DNA of 64,000 nucleotides from Arthonia radiata. Lineage: Eukaryota > Ascomycota > Arthoniomycetes > Arthoniales > Arthoniaceae. The position numbers and the translations under genes were made by a program. Shown piece after piece: positions 14,101 to 24,933 of this stretch. Each line of letters starts with the position of its first letter. Position 1 is the first letter of the stretch. The notes under the pieces are model-generated. The model was given only the letters and a program-made list of their open reading frames with translations. It did not search any database and was not told where the DNA came from. Location: assembly GCA_002989075.1 (NCBI GenBank), contig PSQN01000016.1, forward strand, positions 62,001 to 126,000. The letters run 5' to 3'.

Positions 14101-17100
14101 CTAGCCGGATATTCGATACTCTTTATACTAAAGAAGAATAGTAAACTACAATTCTGTATAGATTATAGACAATTGAACGGAGTAACTATTAAAAACCGAT
14201 ACCCTTTACTACGTATTAACAAAATAACAGACCGATTGCACGATACGCAATAGTTTACTAAGTTTAACCTACAAGAAGCTTATAACCTAATTCGTATAAG
14301 AAAAGGCGAAGAATAGAAAATAGCCTTTCGTACCAGACACAGACTTTTTAAGTATTGTGTTATACTCTTTAGACTAATAAATGCACCAGCATTATTTTAG
14401 AAGCTAATTAATAACACACTTAGTAATTACCTTAACATATTTATAACTGCTTATCTAAACGATATTCTAGTATATAGCTGTATATTAGAAGAATATAAGA
14501 AATATATTAAGAAGGTATTAGAAAGATTAACGTATGCCGATTTATAAATTAACATCGAGAAAACCTAGTTTTACTAATAATCTGTCGAATTTCTTAGATT
14601 TATAATTACCGAGCACGGTCTTTAAATAGAAGATTTAAAGATCTAATCTGTTCTAACCTAATCTACACTAAAGAATATAAAACAATTGCAATAGTTTTTT
14701 AGTTTTGCTAACTACTACAGGCGATAGATATCTAACTTTAGCCGAATTATAGTACCGCTGTCTCAACAGACAAAACAATCGATAGAATTTTTCTAGACGT
14801 AAAAAGAACAATTAGCATTTAAAGAGCTTAAGAAAGCTTTTAAGATTAAGCCTGTACTAGTAATATTTGACCCCAACCTACCGATTATTATAGAAATAGA
14901 CGCGTTAGACTATACAATTGGAGCATATATAAGTTAAAATAATAAAGAAGGAAAGCTTAGACTAGTAGCTTTCTACTCAAGAAAAATATTACTTACAGAA
15001 CAGAACTATAATATTTACAATAAAGAGCTTTTAGCTATTATAGCAGCATTCGAAATATAGCGAGCTTACCTAAAAGGAGTAAAGTATACGATTATAGTAT
15101 ATATAGACTATAAAAATCTAACTTATTTTATAATAACAAAGAAACTTAACTACAGACAAGTTAGATAGTTAGAAACTATAGCTCTATACGACTTTATTAT
15201 TACCTACAAGAAGGATTTCAAGAACGATAGAGCCGATACTCTAAGTCGACGACTAGATTACCTTAATAACAAGGAACACGTTAAATACGCAATATTCTGA
15301 GAATACAATAACGAGATTAGATACAATCAATTAGCTATAACAACAGAGTTTGTTATCGAACTAGATAGTCGAATCCCAGAGATCCTAAACGACCCTAAGA
15401 CCTACTAGGAAAACGAGAAACAATATCTAGGACTAGTTAAGAACAATAAGGGCTATTATAAATTCTAAGGTAAGATCTATATCCCAAGGAATCTAATCTA
15501 ACGTATTATTAGTAACTTCTACAATAACCCAATAAAAGGATATAAAGGTATTAATAACATTATAGAAAAGATTATAAGAACCTACTATATCTCAAGAATC
15601 TAACATTACGTCGAAAATTATATCCGAGAATATAATATATGCGTAAGAACTAAGCACCCGAGACATTTACTATACAACAAACTTTAGCTACTAGAAATAC
15701 CTAAAAGACTATAATATACAGTCTTACTAGACTTTATTACTAAGTTACCAATCTCTAAGGATCTACTCACAGAAATAGCTTACGACGCTATTCTAGTTAT
15801 ATACGACAAACTAACAAAATACGCATACTTTGTACCTTACAAGGAAGCTAGCAATTTAGAACAATTAGTATATACATTCCTTCAGATTATCTTGGCCAAT
15901 TACGGTTAACTACAGAGAATTATCTTAGACAGAGATTAAAAATTTGTCTTACGATTTTAGATATCTCTAATACAACAATTAGAAACGAAACAGAAAATGT
16001 CTATCTTATTCTATCTACAGACCGATAAATAGACAGAGAGAATAAATTAAACACTAAAACAGTATCTTCGAGCATATATTAACTACCAGCAAGACGACTA
16101 GGTATAGTTGCTACTAGTTGCGTAGGCCGCGTATAATAATACAAAGAACAATATAATAAAAATAACTTCGTTTTACGCCTTATATAGCTATTACCCTCTT
16201 TAGAGAAGATAACTATAAAATACTACAGAGAACAAATTAGCTACGCGAATAGCTATGAACATAAAATACCTGTACTAGTAGTTAAAGTCTAACAGCGAGT
16301 TTATTATCGAACGAACGAGAAAATAGTATAATAAATTAAGAACGACTCTAAATATAAGTATAAAAGAAGAGGGAAGAGCTTACTTACTTATAAGAAACTT
16401 AAAAACTATTAAACTAAGCAAGAAACTTAACTATACTAAGATAGAACCGTTTAAAATCTTACAGCAATTAGAACCTATAACATTTAAACTTAAACTCCTA
16501 AAGACAATAAGAATATATCCTGTATTCTACGTAGCGCTGTTAAAACCGGCCTACTCTTAAGAAGTAGAACGACCTAACCTAGAAATCCTTTTTAACAATT
16601 AAGAACCCGAGTATAAGGTTAAAACAATTTAAGCTTATAAACAATATTAAGGCAAACGACAGTATCTTATAAAGTAAAAAGGATATCTTAAATACAAAAA
16701 TTAATAGAAACCGGAATGAAACCTAACTAACTATAAAGACACTATTTAATAATATTAAGACTAGAATATTAATCGGTCGTAGCAGCGCTAACACCCTAAT
16801 CTACTACTTAGTGTATCTCGCCGGTACCTAAATTACTCTTAAACGAACCAGCTTACTACGTTATAGAACTACTATCTAACTTTAAATAGAGGTTACTTTA
16901 AAAGTTAATAGACAACCTGCTCGAACATTTAAATATATTACTACTAACTATTAATATAGTAAACTCCTCTTGCTTTAACAACTTATTTCGAGCTAACTTC
17001 GCTACTATCCGCGTACAAGTCTTCTTAACCTTCTCTTTTAACTTCTAGACCTTAGATTAGTTACGCTATACAGCCGCAATTAACGCTGCTGTCTAAGACT

Positions 17101-17536
17101 TTAACGCGCGTAACTAACGTTTTGTACGCTAAAGGGCAGCCGACTAAGAGAAATATTGAGAGTAAACTAAACGCGCTGCAACTAAGTTAGTACTAGGTAT
17201 TACAGAAAAACAACAACAGAGCATACTATCTGCTATCAATACCCGTAAATTATAACTCTTCCTATCCTAAGTATATACCGAATACGTTGCCTTCTTAAAC
17301 TAAACTATATACCTTTCTCTAGTCGATATATATTTAAAACAAGAAGGTATTTCGATACCGTAGGCTTTAATTAGCAGGTATTAGCTATACTTTTTATTAG
17401 AACCCGCAGCAATAAACTTTATACGAGGCATAGCGACTTACAGATTAGTTACAAAAGGAGGGGCGATACGCAACTTATAGGTATTTAAAAAACTAAGGGT
17501 TAATTGAGAACAATTTAACTAGAAGAGGGGGAATTA

Positions 17537-18007
17537 TATTACGAGCACCAGCTCTAGACGGCCTAACGTACATCTAAGTATTAACTACCGCTAGTTATCT
17601 CAGCCCTACAAGCATTATTCTTAACTAAGTCTATAAACCCGCTATAGGTATTATTAAATAAGACGGCTATAAAGGCCTATATTCTCTATAAACTCGATAT
17701 AAGCATTATTAAGTTAATAGACATAGAGGAACTTCCCTATGTACCTTAGACTATATAGCTAGACTAATGGTCGACCTTAGGATAGACTTTAGTCTATTAA
17801 CTTAATATCTGAATACAAGTTTCTTAACTATATTTAAGTAACGTACTTTACCTTCTGCCTACTTTAGTTAAGCCCCTCTTACCCTCTGTGATCTGTCTCG
17901 CCTCTCCTACCTTTCAGTCTCTAGCACACAAGATACCCACCACCAAGGTCGACAAGCACACAAGGCAAGTAAGCCTTAGTTCGGTCCTCCCAGCGACCGG
18001 CGTTACA
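17537..18007 (+). repeat. 3' LTR of Gypsy chromovirus (471 bp)
   Basis: It is preceded by a purine-rich tract (AGAAGAGGGGG at 17521-17531) and ends CGTTACA. The last 120 or so bases keep many CpA sites that are TpA in the 5' LTR, so RIP damage is uneven within this repeat. Confidence 0.95.
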
Positions 18008-18012
18008 CTAAG
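18008..18012. repeat. Target-site duplication CTAAG, right copy
   Basis: Matches 10662-10666 exactly. Confidence 0.9.
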
Positions 18013-18350
18013 CTAGTAAGATTATAGAGCCTTTTAGACTTACTAAGAAGAATATTAAGCTATTTATATATAAAGTTATACCTCTTAGGTATAATCTATT
18101 TAACCTTTAAGTAGAATATAATATAATACTATAGTATTAACTCTTTCTTTAGTATAGACTTATGATAATAGCTTTTAGCTACTTAATTATATATCTTACT
18201 AGTTATCTTAGTAAAGAACAATTTAGTAGAATTTATAAGGAAATAGACTATATATTAGAAACTAAAGGCCTTCTTATATTACATATTAGAATACTAGATG
18301 AAAAGTACGCTTACTAAACTTAATATGCTCTAACAAAAAGCTAAAAGTTG
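18013..18350. repeat. AT-rich repeat remnant at the edge of the RIP block
   Basis: Strongly A+T-rich with RIP-like composition, no recognisable domain. It is the pre-existing repeat into which the Gypsy element inserted. Base composition switches to ordinary genic values at about 18,340-18,360. Confidence 0.6.
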
Positions 18351-18701
18351 ATACAGGATAGGAGTGCGCATTAGGAACTAAAGGCGCCCTGAAGCATCCA
18401 CGCATCACACACCTCCAGTGCCCAACTCTTGGGAGACCCACCAGCATATAGTTACAATGCCTTCAATCGAAGTCTTTCCACATCGCTGGCCCCTACACTC
18501 CATCACTCGCTCTCCATATAGCAGGGCGCACCGTCAAGAGCAAAATGACGAGGTAATGGACGCCGGCGCATTCTTCAGCACGCAACATGTCATGTAGCTT
18601 TCCACATGGTCGAACCAGCCTTCTTCAAGCAACGCCCCATCCGTGGTCGTGAGGTAGGTTTGCGATCTGGTTCAGCATCGAAGGTATAGGAAGCGTGTTT
18701 A

Positions 18702-20351
18702 TTACTTTGAGAAAACAACGGCGTGATGATTGAAGCGTTTGTTGTATTTGTCGTCTATCCAGCGGAGGACCTGCTCATCGTATCCTCGCCGGTACTCCTC
18801 ACTCTTCCTCTGGATTCGGCTGGCTGGAATTGGACTAGCTGATTGGGATCCTCGGCGCCTACACTTAGCTTTTCCTGTGGAATGTGCCTCATGGCCGCAG
18901 ACCATGAGATGCAACCACTCCGCAGCCTCATACATATTGACACCATGAGGCCCAGTACCTTCATCCTTCGCCTCACGGATAGCGACGGTCAGATACCATT
19001 CCGGAGCTGCTTCTCGAACCACCAGATGCTGAGACTTAGGCATACTCCAGACCCGTCTCCCGCCCACTTCGCCATTGAGCGCTTTCTCCGTCGCCCGACG
19101 CATGGTGTCTCCCATGTCTAAAGTGTGCAGGTAGTCGACGTTATCGAGATCACCGCAGGCCTTCTTGAAACTTTCAACAAATTGCGCCTGCCCTTTTGGT
19201 GATGATGATGATTGGCGTCCGAAAAAGGCCTTCTCACGGACAACTTTCGCGGGTTTGAACAAGAACAGTATTCGGATCACGCCTGTCAGATCGACAAGCG
19301 TGTATACCTTGCCGTTCTTCGCCGCATACTTGTCGAGCCTCATCAGAAATTTGCGGAGTGACTCGGCTGTCAGGTCATTTGGCCCTATCACTGATGCTCC
19401 GTCTCCTCATTCTTCCCCATCTTCTCCTTCCCGGGCATGCGCTGGGGACGCGGTAGTAGGATGGTTCAACTTCAAATGATCCATCATGTGATGCAGCGAA
19501 GACGTTACAGGCGCCGGCGGACCCTGTGCTGGCTCAGCTCCTCCACTTTTACGCCTCAGGTATTTCTCGACGTTCGCGTCGAAATCCTCCAGCTTCACGT
19601 CGTCGTATTCCATACGTTTAGCATTGGTGTTCCACCAGCCTCCTAAATGAGGTACCCATTGCCTGAGATCTCCATCTTTGGACATTTGCACCGGCAGCGC
19701 CTTGCTGCGGCTGCTCTGGCGCTGTGGCACGCGATACGCATCATCGCCACCTGATGATGACTAAATCAATGATTCGCTGTAGGTTTCCTCAATACATTTC
19801 CGGCAAAACAGTGTTCCGCCGTCTCCATGGTCGTGGGTCGGATGGGCCACGCGATCCCGTATGCCGCCAGGAGGTGGTCGATATCCCGAACTACGGGCTT
19901 GTGCTTGCGCACTGGTGCGATTGTGTGGTGTAGATCGACTTGGCCCGGTGTAGCGTGGCGAGTAAAAAGGATCATCGTAATTTGGGGCTCTAGGGACATG
20001 CTGTGAGACAACTGGGTGTTGAGGGCCGAGCTTGCCAGCGCCAAATGCACTTCCATTGTACGGATCGTAATACTCTGGGTCCCCAGGTTGCTGAGCCCGA
20101 TGAGATAGATGTGGGCTGTGGAACGCCGGACAAAGGCACACGCCGCGGTGCGGAGAGTGAGGTAGCCTGCCCAAGCTGATTCCACACCTACACTCTGTGG
20201 GATGGCGGGCATGAACTGTGCCATCGCAGCAGCATTCCGGATGCGCATTGTGCGCATACATGTACTTGGGACAATAGTACCAGGAATGTTGGTGCAAGAA
20301 ATGCGTGTAGGGGACAGCGGGGCACGCACAAAGGCTGTGCTTGTCGAACAT
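18702..20351 (-). CDS. Hypothetical fungal protein, possibly decaying, next to repeat block
   Basis: I do not recognise this gene. Reading from ATG at 20351, one minus-strand frame stays open for about 550 codons except for two stops, at 19761-19763 (TAG) and 19407-19409 (TGA). The first segment is Cys/His-rich (many C and H in the first 80 codons). The middle is acidic and polar. The last 229 codons look like a folded domain with a hydrophobic strand (VYTLVDLTGVIRILFLF) and a basic C-terminal part. A 45-base in-frame GTATTG..CATCAG segment at the first stop could be an intron; no good intron removes the second. Either the gene has introns I cannot place, or it is a pseudogene. Both stop types could arise by C-to-T change, and the gene is the nearest one to the RIP block. 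Confidence 0.45.
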
Positions 20352-21547
20352 GGCTTATCAAGTTGACGTGTCTTGTAAACATCGGAACGGGTAATACAAG
20401 AGAACGGTCGAGATAGACGCGCAAACTCACGAGGGCCTACAGCAGTATATACCTGGGTTAAAGAATTTCGTGTGTTTCAACGTCCTAGCGAGCTCCTCGT
20501 CTTGTACTTGTTGCCAACACGTTCAAAGACTGGCTCGCTTCGTGACTGGTACAAATTCGCTATGAGATGCTACGTCAGGGGCCAGAGCATGATCCTCAGG
20601 CAGGTCCTTGGAGGGTCTTGCGGAAGTGTTGGGCTGGGAAGCGTTCTCCGTGATTGCGAAAAGAATACACGTACCTCGCAAGTTTGCAACATGTGACGCA
20701 TGCGTATTCGCAAAGCGTCAATGCATAGAGAATTTGTAGAGAGACCCGTCAGCAATCAAGATCGAATAAAGGGTTTCACGCGAGCCGCGCTTCCGACCCT
20801 AGCGGAGAACTTGCCTTGGGTAAGAAAGCGTGGCCTTTGGGAGCCGCATGTACTCCGCAGAGAATGGAGGTCTAGAAAAGCTGTTGATGTACTCTGAATA
20901 CTCGCATGAGCCACAGCTGATCGGAGGACATGTAATGGATACAGGGATTAAGATGATTGAAACAGTAGCCTTGCTTGATCTTTGTGGCTACAGGGACTTC
21001 AACTGTATTGAGCTTTACACTTCGCCGCCATGTAAGAGGCTGGTGATCTCAGACTGTAGCATCTACAACACGCGAACGCCTTCACATCACGAGGACCCGG
21101 GTAAGATAGTGCTGAGATAGGTCGGGTGTCTGTCTATCGTGCTATCCCAGCGGGTGCACTAGCGCTTTTTCATGCCTGCCGGGTCAGATTACCGCGCAGT
21201 GTCACTTCTGCCTTGAGAGCAACTCCGCTGGGGCCCAACGGAGGTGATTCGGGGGCCATGAAACCCCGGAAGAAAGACGGCGTCAGGACTCGGCAACCGA
21301 TCCTGTCGTCAACAAGATACATACGTCCAGTGGGCACGTAGGCTTGCTGACGCCTGCACCCAGCATCAATTTTCAGCTCGGGAGTCTACAGTCCCTCTTA
21401 TCGCCATATGCGGACGTTGGCTCCCCAGCATTCGAAAGGCGCGCAATGCTTGCCGGGCCCGAGAAGCGAGCCAGAGCCTCTCTCCCAACCACTTTACTTC
21501 CTCGGTCACACTTCACACGGCATCTCGGTGCTTAAGAATACCTACGT
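20352..21547. other. Intergenic, nothing recognised
   Basis: About 1.2 kb between the divergent gene at 20351 and BNA7. Open frames here are short, mutually overlapping and lack domain features. It is presumed to carry both upstream regions. Confidence 0.5.
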
Positions 21548-22612
21548 ATGCACAGGAGTCGGCAAGACATCGACGTCAGGAGGAACGCCATGAACGTAGC
21601 GATAGTGGAGAAGAAGATGCGCGCCTTTTGGCATGAGGTCGAAGTCACTAGCCCTGGCCGTGACCATCCGGTCCCCACGATTGTCGCCAGAGATGTGCCC
21701 TACGTGAAGGATAACAACCGCCTGCAGAATCTGAATGTCTATTTGCCCGTAACTGCTTACAATCGCAATCTCGTCGAGACTCGCGACATTCCATCGTCAC
21801 GACCAGGCTTACGCTGGCTAGTCTACATTCACGGGGGTGCTTGGCGGGACCCTCTCGTGCTCTCAAACTCCATCGAGCCGACGGTTGCACACACATTTGG
21901 TAGTCAGCAACAACCGATCGAAGCCGTCGTGTCAATCAACTACAGCCTTTCCCCATACCCAACACACCCGACAGACCCGTACGATCCATGGAAAGGGGAT
22001 CAAAATGACGCTGCAAGGGAGGTGCAGCATCCAAGGCATGTCTTGGACGTCATTGCCGCACTGAACTTCTTGAGGGATGTGTTCGGAATGCAAGATGATG
22101 CGTATGTCCTTGTGGGTCACAGTTGCGGTGCTACGCTAGCTCTGCAGGCGACGCTGGTGGAGCCTAGCTTCTGGTTAGCAAAGGAAGCATTCCCTCAGCC
22201 ACCTAGACCGGCCGCGATATTAGGTCTGAACGGTCTTTACGATCTATCATTGCTGGTACAAGAGCCAAGTACGCATGCCGAGCTTAGAGATGTGTATGCA
22301 GGATTTCTGAGGCTGGCGTTTGGTGACGATGAGGCTGATTGGAAAATCGCCAGCCCAGCTCAATTCGATAGAAAGGACATGGCCAAACGCGCGGAGGCGG
22401 GGGCATTGGCCAGGTTGATTGTGCTTGATCAAAGTAAGGAAGACCAGCTGGTGCCCATGAATCAGACTGAAGCGATGGAGCATATCCTGCAGGAAGTCAA
22501 CGGGGTGAAGGTCATTAGGGATCGCAGAATGACTGGTCAGCATAACGAGGCGTGGGAGAGTCGAGCGATGATATTACACAGTATACAGAATATTATCCAG
22601 AAGCTCAGCTGA
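21548..22612 (+). CDS. BNA7: Kynurenine formamidase (arylformamidase)
   Basis: This enzyme hydrolyses N-formyl-L-kynurenine to L-kynurenine and formate, the second step of tryptophan degradation toward NAD, in the cytosol. It is a single-exon protein of 354 residues with an alpha/beta-hydrolase fold. The oxyanion motif HGGAWRDP is at residues 95-102, NYSLSP at 131-136, the nucleophile elbow GHSCGA at 190-195 (Ser192), a likely triad Asp at 299 (SKEDQLVP) and His332 (GQHNEAW). HGGAW plus GHSCGA is the signature of fungal BNA7-type formamidases. The start could also be the in-frame ATG at 21590 (340 residues), which begins closer to the conserved part. It converges on TIM54 with 175 bases between stops. 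Family assignment is firm; the in vivo role is inferred. Confidence 0.88.
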   Translation: MHRSRQDIDVRRNAMNVAIVEKKMRAFWHEVEVTSPGRDHPVPTIVARDVPYVKDNNRLQNLNVYLPVTAYNRNLVETRDIPSSRPGLRWLVYIHGGAWRDPLVLSNSIEPTVAHTFGSQQQPIEAVVSINYSLSPYPTHPTDPYDPWKGDQNDAAREVQHPRHVLDVIAALNFLRDVFGMQDDAYVLVGHSCGATLALQATLVEPSFWLAKEAFPQPPRPAAILGLNGLYDLSLLVQEPSTHAELRDVYAGFLRLAFGDDEADWKIASPAQFDRKDMAKRAEAGALARLIVLDQSKEDQLVPMNQTEAMEHILQEVNGVKVIRDRRMTGQHNEAWESRAMILHSIQNIIQKLS

Positions 22613-22787
22613 TGCAAGAACTGGGTTGAAAAGCATCGAGCGGTCCAGCACTAATGACAGAATCCGAGCTGTGCAAGGCGTTTGGTTTGCTTGGCCACTG
22701 ATACAATTAGTCGGACATGGAATTGTAAAGGTGTTTGTACAGGCGAAACGAAGCAGTGACGATCCGAATTATCGAGACCGTTCCGTC

Positions 22788-24298
22788 TCAGTCCTCATAG
22801 TCACTCTTGGGTTCATCGACGCGCCCGGGAACTCCTCTCGCGCCTTTCGCAATCCGATCAGCACGCTCCTCATTTTCCCTATCGACTTCGAAGACCCGCA
22901 TCCGCGCGGCAATGCGCTCATCGAGTATCATTGGATCGAGCCATTCGAGTTCGCGTTCCCCCTCGTCGTCCGGTCGCTTATATACTGACTTCGGCCAATC
23001 TGGCTCTTCATGGCGCAGCACGTCTTGCTGCTCCCAAAAGCTTGCATGTAAGTCGGTAGTAATTTGTGCGCCGGACCCGCTGGCCGACTCTGGATCGAAC
23101 GAGGAAGTCGACACTGAGGGCTCGTTTTGTCGAAAAGACCGATGCGTCGCGAGGACCGCTGCAGCTGTCTGCCTGCCGATGGCATCGGCATCGTACCGTC
23201 TATTGACGAAGCGCCACATCCGGATTGGTGTTCGGAGAAAGCCAAGCAGATGGGGGAAAGCAATCGGAGCGGTCGGTGTCAGCTCAGCAGGTGTGCTGCG
23301 AGCAAGCGGAGATGCGGGGTATGAAGAAGGTGTATTATGAGGCGGAGGCACCAGAGGCTTCGGAGGCGGCTCAGACTCTTTCTTTTTCCCCTCTTTCGGC
23401 TGAATGGATGAGGCATCCTTTTCAGTATCTTCGGAGCCCTTCGCAGCCAGTGAATCGGCCTCCGGCGTCACGAGAATGTCGGCATCGGGCGTTGCTGGTA
23501 CGTCGGCATCTCTGCCTTTTTCGTCTTTCTGCCGCAAAACGTCACCGGGGCCTCGACCATGCTCCTGCCCAGCTTCCTTGATATCTTCAAGGGAGTCTAG
23601 TGGGCCGAGCCATCCCTCATGCAAGCCGCGGACGTACTCTTTCCACGCGTGCCTCCCGATGACCAGATCACCCCCGATACCGTCCCATTGCTCAACGCCA
23701 GTCTTGGCGCGATTCCTCTCAAGGGCTGTTTCGGTATCCAATATTTCTTCGTCTTCCTTTTTCAAAGTTTGCTCACCAGCTTTCCTTCTCTTCCGGCGTA
23801 TCTTCTCTGCCAACCGCGCACGGATATCACCTTGTCTCCTTCCTTCGACGACCTCATAGTCCAGAGATGACGCCGAGAGCACGGGCTTCACGTACTCTAT
23901 GAAATGCTCTCGTGCTGACCTCAGCCCATCTCCCGGCGGCGACTCAAGAAAGACTGTAAGCTTTCGCGGAAGCTTGTTGGTTGGCAAGGGGTCATGAGCG
24001 AGATGCGACACGAGCGTGCACCATTTTTGCTGCTGAATCTTCTTTTGCCGTCGGTCCCACAGAAGTGCAAGCGTCCATGAACCAGTCACACTCAAGAAAA
24101 TGAGCCAATTCCGAGAGGGTAATCGAGGTCTCCAGTTTGGTAGACCTGTGGTGCATAATTAGCTGCATCACGCGCAAGCTCGTGAGGCCGGAACGTGCCT
24201 AATGCTTTGAATGCTGGGTTCTGTTTCCGGGGCTGGGCGTTCGACACCGAAGACTTTTGATTTGAGGTGTTTGTGGAGGGTTGTGCATTGTCGGCCAT
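22788..24298 (-). CDS. TIM54: Mitochondrial inner-membrane translocase subunit TIM54
   Basis: TIM54 is part of the TIM22 complex that inserts carrier proteins into the mitochondrial inner membrane. Proposed exons are 24298-24199 and 24145-22788, giving 485 residues. The N-terminus is polar. Then comes the family hallmark (NPAFKALG, then LPNWRPRLPSRNWLIFL) leading into one transmembrane segment at about 46-63, followed by DRRQKK and the conserved WCTLVSHLA. The middle (about 215-300) is acidic, Pro/Ser-rich and probably disordered. The conserved C-terminal part includes the WLDPMILDERIA region. The intron (24198-24146, 53 bases) begins GCACGT after TAG and ends CACAG. Only this GC donor joins the two conserved halves in frame; the nearby GT does not. 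It shares a divergent upstream region with the gene at 24934. Confidence 0.92.
24146..24198 (-). other. GC-AG intron of TIM54
   Basis: A 53-base intron with donor TAG|GCACGT (five of six intron positions match the GC-donor consensus GCAAGT), a branch-like AGCTAAT and acceptor CCACAG. Splicing here restores the family sequence across residues 30-50. Confidence 0.75.
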
Positions 24299-24933
24299 GT
24301 AATACCCAGACGATGAAGAAGCAAATTGTTTGACACTTACAGAGTTGGGAAGAAAGATCGTGAAGGCCCTGATTTGGAAACTTGCGGCACAGCGCGATGG
24401 CAGGCACGCGGCAAGGTCTTTGGTGAGAACGCTGATCTATTCACCACACGCTCTGCACATCACGCGAATAGAATAATACACGATATCTTATGAACGTAGT
24501 CCTACAGTCCGAACTCACCAGTTCAAGAACTGAGCCAGGTGAGGGTGCCGTGGAAGAGTCATCATGGGCACGTACATACCATTCGCGACGTCCTGCAAGC
24601 ATTTCCAGTCACATCTGCGGATCATTTCTGACTGCATTTGGCACAATCTTCCTCATAGTGCTTTATGAGCAAGGACGGCGTACTACAGCCTTGATCGCCT
24701 CGTGCCAGAGCTGGCCATGCTCAGAGTCTTGGCTGGTCTCGCTAGCAGAGGTCCTGATGTAAGAATTCTGTAAGATTGTCACCAAGCGCTCCCAGAACGA
24801 AGACTACTTTCGTGCATCGTCCTCACCTCATTGTCATGGTCTATCTCGTTCTTTCCTTCGTCTCGTGTTCTACCTCTGCTCTTGCGTAATTACTAGATAC
24901 CCAGTCGATACCGAGTTGAAAAAGTGAGCTCCC
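24299..24933. promoter_or_regulatory. Shared divergent upstream region, TIM54 / membrane-protein gene
   Basis: About 635 bases between two divergent start codons. It must hold both promoters. CT-rich tracts precede the plus-strand start (24820-24880), common in fungal promoters. No specific operator was recognised. Confidence 0.4.

Larger units (their letters stand above)
10667..18007 (+). mobile_element. Complete Ty3/Gypsy chromovirus with LTRs and target-site duplication, coding regions decayed
   Basis: A structurally complete 7341-base LTR retrotransposon. It has a 5' LTR (10667-11137), gag from about 11180 with a CCHC zinc-knuckle region near 11950-12000, aspartic protease near 13350, reverse transcriptase at about 14030-14640, RNase H at about 14870-15260, integrase at about 15480-16340 with its HHCC region near 15600-15660, a chromodomain at about 16620-16740, a polypurine tract at about 17521-17534 and a 3' LTR (17537-18007). 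It is flanked by the 5-base duplication CTAAG. The element is whole in outline but its coding regions carry dozens of RIP-type breaks. The two LTRs differ mainly by C/T or G/A transitions, so ordinary LTR dating would overestimate its age. Confidence 0.95.

Noticed and set aside
10667-18007. Dating the Gypsy insertion from LTR divergence
   Set aside because: Nearly all LTR differences are RIP-type transitions, so a molecular clock does not apply.
22807-23340. Plus-strand frame of 177 codons opposite TIM54
   Set aside because: Antisense shadow of the conserved TIM54 coding sequence; Ser/Arg-rich as expected from the reverse reading.
24190-24196. GT donor inside TIM54 exon 1 (GTTCCG) instead of the GC donor
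   Set aside because: Splicing there puts the second exon in the wrong frame and loses the conserved LPNWRPRLPSRNW block.
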